Assembly: GCA_029879825.1 (NCBI GenBank)
Contig: JAOUPL010000019.1
Location: 1-16,805, forward strand
DNA from: Candidatus Bathyarchaeota archaeon
GTDB taxonomy: Archaea; Thermoproteota; Bathyarchaeia; Bathyarchaeales; Bathyarchaeaceae
Direction: 5' to 3'
DNA length: 16,805 nucleotides
Shown: piece by piece, positions 6,713 to 12,265 of the stretch
How positions within the stretch are numbered: the first letter of the stretch is position 1
How the letters are laid out: every line of letters starts with the position of its first letter
Notes under the pieces: generated by a model
Told to the model about the DNA's origin: nothing
The model's input: only the letters and a program-made list of their open reading frames with translations
Database searches by the model: none
Program-made: the position numbers and the translations under genes

Positions 6713-7123
6713 TCACCTATCGTTTTTGTTTATTTCATCGATTTGTGCGGCAATTTTTTCGGCTAATATGCTGGCAAGTTTCAGTCCTTTTGGACCCAAC
6801 TCGGTGACAGCTTCTGGTTTCAGACTCCTGTTTTCTCGCAAAACGTCGGTTACCATGAAGCTCGCTGCGAGCTTTCCTTCAGAAGCTTCTATGTTCTTGC
6901 GTGCACATTGAAGAGGGCAACCGTCGACAGATATGCAAGGGTTGTTTCTTGTGAGTTTTAGAATTGCTTCGTCCCCAATTGTTAATAGAGGGAGACAAAT
7001 AGTAGTAGCCTCGTTTGGTCGAAGCTTTTCCACGACTTCGTACGTGGCTGTTCTGCCAACCGTTCCCAAAGCCTTCCCAATTCCACTACACGGAATCACG
7101 AATACTTTTCCATTTTTTGACAT
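6713..7123 (-). CDS. DGC-domain putative zinc-binding protein, copy 1
   Basis: The protein has 136 residues from the ATG at 7123. A longer frame back to 7210 exists but would overlap the ferredoxin gene, and homology to the other two copies begins only at KVFVIPCSG. DGC features: C12 (PCSG), LGTVGRTATYEVVEKLRPNE, C43 (CLPLL), VDGCPLQC with C69 and C73, plus an extra C63 just before the motif. The C-terminus carries ELGPKGLKLA, as in copy 3 (EIGPEGEELA). It is the first of three tandem paralogues, 11 bases after the ferredoxin gene. Family function is unknown; the conserved cysteines suggest zinc or Fe-S binding. Confidence 0.85.
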   Translation of the reverse strand: MSKNGKVFVIPCSGIGKALGTVGRTATYEVVEKLRPNEATTICLPLLTIGDEAILKLTRNNPCISVDGCPLQCARKNIEASEGKLAASFMVTDVLRENRSLKPEAVTELGPKGLKLASILAEKIAAQIDEINKNDR

Positions 7124-7134
7124 AAGACTACCTT

Positions 7135-7401
7135 CTAGTAATCCCTGAGTTTCTTTATTAAAGCCAACACTTCCCTCTTTTCTGGAAAACTTAGTGCATC
7201 GGGCGCGCATACTCTCCTACAAGAACGGCAAAAGACGACACAGTTGTTTGGGTTTTCAACAACCAATTTCTTTGGCTGTCCCTTTACTGCATATACTCTG
7301 TGAGGGCAGAACTTTAGGCATTGAGGGCCGCTGTCGCACAAATCGCATTTGTCATAGTTTATTTTCGGATACCACGGTATCTTGCTGCGAGGAACACCCA
7401 T
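7135..7401 (-). CDS. 2[4Fe-4S] ferredoxin-type protein
   Basis: The protein has 88 residues and eight cysteines in two groups: C19, C22, C28, C32 (CDLC...CLKFCP) and C54, C58, C61, C65 (CVVFCRSCRRVCAP). This fits two [4Fe-4S] clusters, though the spacing departs from CxxCxxCxxxCP in both groups (five residues between second and third cysteine in the first group; three between first and second in the last). The N-terminus is IPWYPKINYDKCD and the C-terminus a basic helix. It likely shuttles electrons in the cytoplasm to or from the HdrA-like and DGC partners encoded on either side. ATG start at 7401, ten bases after the HdrA-like gene. Confidence 0.88.
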   Translation of the reverse strand: MGVPRSKIPWYPKINYDKCDLCDSGPQCLKFCPHRVYAVKGQPKKLVVENPNNCVVFCRSCRRVCAPDALSFPEKREVLALIKKLRDY

Positions 7402-7411
7402 GTAGGTTTCT

Positions 7412-7801
7412 TCAGACAGTTTCCGCGGCCTCCTCTAGGGCTTTCTTCACCACTTTAAGCGCGTCTTCGGTCTTCATGTCTCTGACATCTAGGGAGATCA
7501 GATCTTTCTTCACATCAAGCCCAGCAGCTTCGAAAGCGTCTCGAAATAGTTTCTTCTGCATCACTGGAGCGCAGCCAGTGATCATGTATTTTCTGCCTTT
7601 CTTCAGAAACTCCGCTAAAAACCGGTCTCCATCTTCGTCACAGAGCATCGGATGCACAAATGCGTATTCAACTGGATATTCGGCTCGAATAATATTGATG
7701 AAGTCCCAAATATCCATTTTAGAAAATCCGGGGCATTTTCCAGTACATACACATAAGATGAACCTGATTTTCTTTTCTTCATTCTTTTCTTTTTCCACCA
7801 T
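7412..7801 (-). CDS. Stand-alone HdrA N-terminal-domain-like cysteine protein
   Basis: The protein has 129 residues. After a charged 11-residue start come FILCVCTGKCPG (C17, C19, C23), VHPMLCDEDGDRFL (C54), then ITGCAPVMQKKLFRDAFEAA (C77) and GLDVKKDLISLDVRD. The order and spacing follow the N-terminal domain of heterodisulfide reductase HdrA, where a vCxCg start, an MCS segment and a CSPRMHEPTFR segment hold a cluster-binding region. HdrA's flavin domain and its ferredoxin domains are absent. The next gene encodes a separate ferredoxin, so the two genes may together stand in for pieces of HdrA. Function unknown; an electron-transfer or thiol role in the cytoplasm is inferred. ATG start at 7801, 12 bases after the zinc-ribbon gene. 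Confidence 0.65.
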   Translation of the reverse strand: MVEKEKNEEKKIRFILCVCTGKCPGFSKMDIWDFINIIRAEYPVEYAFVHPMLCDEDGDRFLAEFLKKGRKYMITGCAPVMQKKLFRDAFEAAGLDVKKDLISLDVRDMKTEDALKVVKKALEEAAETV

Positions 7802-7813
7802 GGAAATCTCTGC

Positions 7814-7984
7814 CTAGTTTTCTCCGCAATCGAAACAAAGGTTGCCGTCCATATTAGTCCAGAAGACTTTCCCACACTTGGCGCATGTGACTTTTTTAAG
7901 CAAACCTTTTTTCGGTTTGGCCGCTCTCAAAACATCTATAAGTTTTTGAGTACACGCGCAACTGTCTTTGTCTTCTTCGCTCAA
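7814..7984 (-). CDS. 56-residue zinc-ribbon protein heading the cluster
   Basis: Translating down from TTG at 7984 gives 56 residues ending at TAG 7814-7816. The start SEEDKDSCACTQKLIDVLRA carries a CAC pair (C9, C11); a lysine-rich linker follows; the end, CAKCGKVFWTNMDGNLCFDC, is a four-cysteine zinc ribbon (C34, C37, C50, C53). The start is supported by AAGGGG about nine bases upstream and by an A/T-rich box at 8031-8045. I do not know a function; small ribbon proteins often bind nucleic acid or a protein partner. It is easily missed because of its size and TTG start. It is the first gene of the minus-strand run and diverges from arsR. Confidence 0.75.
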   Translation of the reverse strand: MSEEDKDSCACTQKLIDVLRAAKPKKGLLKKVTCAKCGKVFWTNMDGNLCFDCGEN

Positions 7985-8028
7985 TAGTAGCTACCCCTTC
8001 GAGTTTAGTGGGAGCATTATAGGGGAAG

Positions 8029-8047
8029 AACATATTTATATATTTCG
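8029..8047 (-). promoter_or_regulatory. Promoter of the minus-strand thiol cluster with a degenerate ArsR-type half site
   Basis: AACATATTTATATATTTCG contains, read on the minus strand, an A/T-rich TATA-like box (AAATATATAAATATG). It lies at the right distance to start transcription near 8010, ahead of the zinc-ribbon gene at 7984. Its left nine bases (AACATATTT) are identical to the left half of the perfect palindrome 53 bases away, while the right half is degenerate. Confidence 0.5.
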
Positions 8048-8081
8048 TTTTGTTAATATAATACGTCAGTTAGGAGCTGAA

Positions 8082-8099
8082 AACATATTTAAATATGTT
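8082..8099 (+). promoter_or_regulatory. Perfect 18-bp palindrome over the arsR TATA box: ArsR operator candidate
   Basis: AACATATTTAAATATGTT is its own reverse complement. It contains TTTAAATA, an archaeal TATA-type box, centred about 27 bases before a transcript start near 8118, close to the arsR ATG at 8124, so the mRNA would have almost no leader. A repressor bound here would block the TATA-binding protein. The dyad is typical of a dimeric ArsR site. Confidence 0.7.
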
Positions 8100-8123
8100 C
8101 AGGCCACCTTTAGGTGTAGAAAT

Positions 8124-8513
8124 ATGATCTCTAAACCAAAAGTAAGCAAACGACTTAATCGATTGATAAAATCTGGAATTTGCCCTGCAGAAGACGCTTT
8201 AGAATACGCAGACGAGTTGAAACAGCTAGCTGATAGAGTCGCAAATGTTGAAACCACCAAGGAGCAACGCAGGCTTTTCAAGGCTCTTGCCGACGACACA
8301 CGTTTGAGAATTTTAAGACTTCTCGAAGTCCGTGAGATGTGCGTTTGTGAGATAATGGTCGCGTTAAACCTAACGCAGCCCACTGCTTCTCACCATCTGG
8401 GTCTTCTCGAAAATGCGAGATTAGTTAAGGATAGAAAAGAAGGAAAATGGGTCTTCTATAGCCTAGCAAACCCTGAATTGCTTGAAAGCATGCACAAACT
8501 GAAAACTCTGTAA
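8124..8513 (+). CDS. arsR: ArsR-family metalloid-responsive repressor
   Basis: The protein has 129 residues. After a 45-residue N-terminal extension comes the ArsR winged helix: RLFKALADDTRLRILRLL (50-67), the metal-sensing segment VREMCVCEIM with C73 and C75, the recognition helix LTQPTASHHLGLLENARLV (83-101), and the wing DRKEGKWVFYSL. The CxC pair corresponds to the ELCVCDL site of classical arsenite-sensing ArsR, where binding As(III) releases DNA. C20 could be a third ligand. The ATG at 8124 is chosen over a frame extending to 7968 because the extension would run through both promoters and the palindrome. It lies directly upstream of acr3 with its own promoter between them. Confidence 0.93.
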   Translation: MISKPKVSKRLNRLIKSGICPAEDALEYADELKQLADRVANVETTKEQRRLFKALADDTRLRILRLLEVREMCVCEIMVALNLTQPTASHHLGLLENARLVKDRKEGKWVFYSLANPELLESMHKLKTL

Positions 8514-8531
8514 GTAGCCGACGGTATTGCG

Positions 8532-8537
8532 TTTTTT
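8532..8537 (+). terminator. T6 run after arsR, possible archaeal terminator
   Basis: A T6 run lies 19 bases past the arsR stop. Archaeal RNA polymerase often ends at T-runs without a hairpin, and acr3 has its own promoter just downstream. Weak on its own. Confidence 0.3.
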
Positions 8538-8572
8538 GAGGCGAACCACTTCATGTCGATTTATAACGATAG

Positions 8573-8584
8573 ATTTAAATATGT
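8573..8584 (+). promoter_or_regulatory. acr3 TATA box carrying the ArsR operator core
   Basis: ATTTAAATATGT is identical to bases 8087-8098 of the palindrome on arsR. TTTAAATA serves as the likely TATA box, placing the transcript start near 8604 and a leader of about 48 bases before the acr3 TTG. Left-hand symmetry is mostly lost here, so ArsR affinity may be lower than at arsR. Confidence 0.55.
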
Positions 8585-8651
8585 AAATGTGTCCCAACAT
8601 AATTTCAAGGACATCTCTGGAAAATGAGAAATCTGAAGGAGAAGCACAACC

Positions 8652-9686
8652 TTGGCAGAGAAAAAGGAAGCGAAACTTGGGATTTTTGAGAAATATCTTA
8701 CATTGTGGATCGCCATCTGCATAGTCGTTGGCCTCTTGATAGGAAGGTTTTTCCCAGCTTTCGGTCAATATTTAGACTCTTTGAAATTCGCTAAGTTATC
8801 TATTCCAATTGGCATCTGCCTATTTTTCATGATGTATCCAACAGTCGTGGGCATAGCCTTCAGTGACATTAGGAAGGCTGTAAGGAAGCCAAAACCCATG
8901 CTCCTCACAATAATTGCGAATTGGGCCATCGCTCCACTGATAATGACGTTGTACGCAAACTTGCTCCTAACTGATCCGATGCACAGAGCTGGCGTTATAC
9001 TGCTCGGCATGTCCCCATGCACGGCCATGGTTATGTGGTGGATGCTGTTGGCAAAGGGAGACCTTGCCCAAGGACTAATAAACACAGCCATAAACGCGCT
9101 ACTGATGCTGGCTCTTTACGCACCCCTATCTGCTTTTTACCTTGGTGTAAGCGGGATACCTGTTCCATGGGATCTGATTGCCATGAGCGTAATCGTTTTT
9201 ATAGCTCTTCCAGTGTCCTTAGGGGCAGTTTCCAGAAAGTTGCTTATAGGAAGAAAGGGAAAAGAGTGGTTTGACTCCACTTATCTTGAACGTGTGCGCA
9301 AAATATCCATCATCGCGTTGCTGCTTACTCTAATTGTCATGTTTTCTTTCCAAGGAGAGATAATCCTCAACGATCCGCTTCTAGTGGCTTACCTCGCTGC
9401 TCCAAATCTGCTCCACTATATCACAATGATTGCCATAACCTACACAACCTCTTGGCTGTCAAACTGGGACTACGAAACGTCAATAGACACCACTCTCATC
9501 GGTTCAAGCAGCCACTTCGAGGTCGCCATTGCGGTCGCAACAACCCTTTACGGACTCAATTCAGGCGCCGCTCTAGCTACAGTAATTGGACCGCTAATGG
9601 AAGTCCCGTTGATGCTGGCTCTCGTAAGGTTTGGTCTACGAACGCGCCATATTTTTCCACGCAGCAAAAGAAAATCTAAGACGTGA
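8652..9686 (+). CDS. acr3: ACR3-type arsenite efflux permease
   Basis: ACR3 exports arsenite across the cytoplasmic membrane using the proton gradient. The 344-residue protein has about ten membrane helices and the family landmarks: FEKYLTLWIAICIVVGLLIG (12-31), SIPIGICLFFMMYP (50-63), SPCTAMV (121-127) with the essential cysteine C123, IPVPWD (169-174), TLIGSSSHFEVAIAVA (281-296) and GPLMEVPLML (313-322) with the conserved glutamate E317. Start is TTG at 8652, preceded by AAGGAG ten bases upstream; a nearby ATG at 8624 is out of frame. It has its own promoter with an ArsR core site and ends 74 bases before padR. Confidence 0.95.
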   Translation: MAEKKEAKLGIFEKYLTLWIAICIVVGLLIGRFFPAFGQYLDSLKFAKLSIPIGICLFFMMYPTVVGIAFSDIRKAVRKPKPMLLTIIANWAIAPLIMTLYANLLLTDPMHRAGVILLGMSPCTAMVMWWMLLAKGDLAQGLINTAINALLMLALYAPLSAFYLGVSGIPVPWDLIAMSVIVFIALPVSLGAVSRKLLIGRKGKEWFDSTYLERVRKISIIALLLTLIVMFSFQGEIILNDPLLVAYLAAPNLLHYITMIAITYTTSWLSNWDYETSIDTTLIGSSSHFEVAIAVATTLYGLNSGAALATVIGPLMEVPLMLALVRFGLRTRHIFPRSKRKSKT

Positions 9687-9696
9687 AAGAAGCAGA

Positions 9697-9735
9697 AGGT
9701 TTATAAGTCACTGTTGATATCGCATTTGATATCAA
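9697..9735 (+). promoter_or_regulatory. padR-ABC operon promoter with direct-repeat operator candidate
   Basis: TTTATAAG at about 9700 is a TATA-type box. Two copies of TTGATATC start at 9714 and 9726, 12 bases apart, and the second extends to the dyad TTGATATCAA. The repeats cover the expected transcript start near 9730, a good place for autorepression by the PadR protein encoded just downstream. Confidence 0.5.
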
Positions 9736-9759
9736 TAATGATAATAGGAGCTGATTTGA

Positions 9760-10308
9760 GTGCACCATAAGCATCCCTTTGGACGTTGGATGAGACATAT
9801 GGCGTCTGTTCCAAAAGGTTTCCTGAGATATCACGTGCTAAGACTGCTGGACGAAAAGCCCATGTCAGGCTCAGAAATCATGAACGAAATCGAGGAACGA
9901 ACCGATGGACGTTGGAAACCAAGCCCGGGCTCCATCTACCCGCTCCTAGCGTGGTTACATGACAAGGGATACGCCAAAGAGGTTCCCGAACAAGAGGCAG
10001 GAATCAAACGCTACACGCTCACTGACCAAGGCAAAGCGTTTCTTCAAGAACATGTGAAGAGAAAGGAAGAACTTCGCGAAAAATTCGGATTTCTCATGCC
10101 TCCCTTCCCTGCATTTCCTTGGTTTAATTCTTACCCTGAAAAGACACGCGAACTGGTCGAAGCAGGAAAAAAGCTGGTGATGGCTGGCTGGAGCCTCATG
10201 GACAGCCTACGTAAAAGATACTCAGAAGAAGTTGCCACCGAAGCTAAAGAAGTCTTGGAACAAGCCGCTGAAAGATTAAACGAGATAGCGAAGAAGTTAA
10301 AAGACTGA
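9760..10308 (+). CDS. PadR-family transcriptional regulator
   Basis: The protein has 182 residues. The winged helix runs from about 18 to 105: PKGFLRYHVLRLLDEKPMSG, SEIMNEIEERTDGRWKPSPG, SIYPLLAWLHDKGY, KRYTLTDQGKAFL, all typical PadR sequence. A Pro/Phe-rich linker (114-123) leads to a long C-terminal helix (130-182) that usually makes the dimer. PadR proteins commonly repress a neighbouring multidrug ABC exporter and release on drug binding, matching the two genes downstream. GTG start at 9760 is supported by AGGAG nine bases upstream. The first 14 residues are His/Arg-rich, so an in-frame ATG inside this stretch is a weaker alternative. Confidence 0.93.
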   Translation: MHHKHPFGRWMRHMASVPKGFLRYHVLRLLDEKPMSGSEIMNEIEERTDGRWKPSPGSIYPLLAWLHDKGYAKEVPEQEAGIKRYTLTDQGKAFLQEHVKRKEELREKFGFLMPPFPAFPWFNSYPEKTRELVEAGKKLVMAGWSLMDSLRKRYSEEVATEAKEVLEQAAERLNEIAKKLKD

Positions 10309-10352
10309 TTAGAGTTAGACAACAAGCTTCGAATGAGGTAGAGGTAGAAAAC

Positions 10353-11348
10353 ATGCGTGTCATTGAAGCCAATGACCTAACCAAGCGCTTCGGACAGCTC
10401 GTAGCCGTGGACCATGTGTCCTTCTCTGTTGAGGAAAGCGAGATATTCGGCTTTTTGGGTCCGAACGGCGCTGGAAAAACCACCACCATAAACATGCTTA
10501 CAACGCTGCTCAACCCTACCGAAGGGTCTGCCAAGGTGGGTGGATTCGATGTTGAAAAGCAAGATGGTAAGGTCAGAGAAGTAGTTGGTCTCGTGCCTCA
10601 GGACATAACAGTCGACGACGACCTTACGGGCATGGAAAACATGATGCTTCAAGCGAAGCTTTACCATGTTCCGACCAAAGTGGCCAGAGAAAGAACCATG
10701 GAGGCTTTGAGCCTCGTTGCCTTAACAGATGCCGCGAACAGGAGGGTCGAAACCTATTCCGGTGGGATGCGCAAGCGTCTTGAGCTTGCTGAAGGGTTGA
10801 TCCACTATCCCAAGGTGCTTTTTTTGGACGAGCCTACGCTGGGGTTGGATGTTCAAACTCGAGTCGTCATGTGGGATTACATAAAGAAACTGCGAGACGA
10901 ACATAAAATTACGATGTTTCTGACGACCCACTACATGGAGGAAGCAGACGTCCTCTGCGACCGAATAGCCATCATAGATCAAGGAAAAATCGTGGCTTTA
11001 GATACTCCAGAGAACCTTAAAGACAGCCTTGGCGGAGACATAATTGAACTGGAGTTTAACAACAAAAAAGATGACCAGACGGACACGCTGAAATCTCTGT
11101 CTCAAGTGAAAGACGTTAAGAAAATCGGAGACACATATAGAATCAAGGTTTCAAGAGGAGAGAAAGCGCTCCCGGACATAATTGAAAATCTCCTTAAAAT
11201 GGATTTGAGGATAGGCAGGGTTTCGTTGATAAAGCCAACCCTTGACCAAGTCTATTTGGAATATACCGGACGCTCGCTACGGGAAACCCAAGGTGAGACC
11301 ATGGAAGTCTGGAGAAGAATGAGAACTTTGAGGAGGGTTAGAGAATGA
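10353..11348 (+). CDS. ABC exporter ATP-binding subunit (DrrA type)
   Basis: This 331-residue ATPase powers the permease encoded next. Motifs: Walker A GPNGAGKT (36-43), Q-loop Q83 (VPQD), signature YSGGMRKR (135-142), Walker B VLFLDEP (155-161), D-loop GLD, and H-loop H193 (TTHYMEEAD). After about residue 230 comes the C-terminal domain common in DrrA/CcmA-like exporters. GAGGTAGAGGTAG upstream gives a ribosome site for the ATG. Its last four bases overlap the permease start (ATGA), so the two subunits are translationally coupled. Substrate is unknown; drug or lipid export is usual for this family under PadR control. Confidence 0.95.
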   Translation: MRVIEANDLTKRFGQLVAVDHVSFSVEESEIFGFLGPNGAGKTTTINMLTTLLNPTEGSAKVGGFDVEKQDGKVREVVGLVPQDITVDDDLTGMENMMLQAKLYHVPTKVARERTMEALSLVALTDAANRRVETYSGGMRKRLELAEGLIHYPKVLFLDEPTLGLDVQTRVVMWDYIKKLRDEHKITMFLTTHYMEEADVLCDRIAIIDQGKIVALDTPENLKDSLGGDIIELEFNNKKDDQTDTLKSLSQVKDVKKIGDTYRIKVSRGEKALPDIIENLLKMDLRIGRVSLIKPTLDQVYLEYTGRSLRETQGETMEVWRRMRTLRRVRE

Positions 11349-12211
11349 TAGAGGAAACAATCGCGCTGACCAAAAGAGAAGTTAAGAAGTGGGTGAAGAA
11401 TCCCTTCTTGCTTTTCATGATGCTCCTCCAACCGATCATTTGGTTGGGTCTCTTCGGAAAAGCGTTGAACCTAACAGGCCTTATTTCGGTTTCCCCGGAA
11501 TTGATTAACCAGTTACCGCCAGAAGTCCAAGATCAAATAGGCATGTTTCTAAATCAGATGATAAGTGAAACCTTCGGCGGGACAACAGACTACTTCACGT
11601 ATATGGCTGCCGGAATACTGTCAATCACTGTGTTGTTCACGGCTATGTTCAGCGGCATGTCGGTGGTGTGGGATCGAAGATTCGGGTTCCTTAACAAACT
11701 TCTTGTGGCGCCGATTTCCCGAGGATCAATTGTGCTCGCGAAGGTGGGTTCCAGCGTAATCAGGGGCATGTTTCAAGTTTTGCTCATCTTCAGCATCGCC
11801 TTTGCCTTTGGATTAAAGGTTGGAAACGCCTTCGGAATCTTGGATTTCCTTGGGATGGTAACAGTTCTTTTCCTGCTTAGTTTGGGGCTCTCATCGATGT
11901 TTTTGGCTATTACGATGCAGATCAAGAGTCACGAAACCGTCATAGCCGTTGCGAACCTGCTGAATCTGCCCCTCATGTTTGCCAGCAACGCTTTGTTTCC
12001 GATAAAACAGATGCCTCAGTGGCTTCAAACCATCGCAAACTTCAATCCTATATCCTACGCCGGGGACGCCGTAAGAGCCTTCATTCTCCACTCCAACGCA
12101 GGGTTTGACGCGGCCAAAGTTACAGCGGACTTTCAGTTCTTGATAGTCTTCGCACTGATCTTTTCGCTAGTGGGAATACTGATCGCTCGAACAGGGCTAA
12201 GAAAAGGCTAG
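11345..12211 (+). CDS. ABC-2 type exporter permease (DrrB type)
   Basis: This 288-residue membrane subunit has about six helices. It shows the ABC-2 layout: a cytoplasmic start TKREVKKWVKNPFLL, an outer loop after helix 1 (about residues 45-80, rich in Gln/Glu/Pro), then the coupling segment DRRFGFLNKLLVAPISRG (about 110-127), which fits the E-rich LL..P.SR motif of the family, and NPISYAGDAVRAF near the C-terminus. It starts within the ATPase stop codon. With the ATPase it would form a 2+2 exporter. Confidence 0.93.
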   Translation: MIEETIALTKREVKKWVKNPFLLFMMLLQPIIWLGLFGKALNLTGLISVSPELINQLPPEVQDQIGMFLNQMISETFGGTTDYFTYMAAGILSITVLFTAMFSGMSVVWDRRFGFLNKLLVAPISRGSIVLAKVGSSVIRGMFQVLLIFSIAFAFGLKVGNAFGILDFLGMVTVLFLLSLGLSSMFLAITMQIKSHETVIAVANLLNLPLMFASNALFPIKQMPQWLQTIANFNPISYAGDAVRAFILHSNAGFDAAKVTADFQFLIVFALIFSLVGILIARTGLRKG

Positions 12212-12265
12212 CCAACACTTTCTGAAAAGGTTATGTAACCTCCAACCATTTCTTCTATACACAGT

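Noticed and set aside
6225..6911. Long plus-strand open frame (228 codons)
   Set aside because: Antisense to two DGC genes whose own products show conserved motifs; its composition is Ser/Phe-rich noise.
7124..7210. 29-codon extension of DGC copy 1
   Set aside because: Overlaps the ferredoxin gene by most of its length and has no counterpart in the other two copies.
7194..7817. Long plus-strand open frame (207 codons)
   Set aside because: Ser/Phe-rich antisense shadow of the HdrA-like and ferredoxin genes, with no domain, promoter or ribosome site.
5406..7984. sHdr sulfur-oxidation operon
   Set aside because: It shares a lipoyl carrier and an HdrA-like piece but has no HdrB, HdrC or full HdrA, nor TusA/DsrE-type sulfurtransferases, so it is named only as an analogy.
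7968..8123. N-terminal extension of ArsR by 52 residues
   Set aside because: It would translate through two promoters and the perfect palindrome, overlaps the zinc-ribbon gene start, and does not resemble ArsR sequence; ATG 8124 fits a near-leaderless mRNA.
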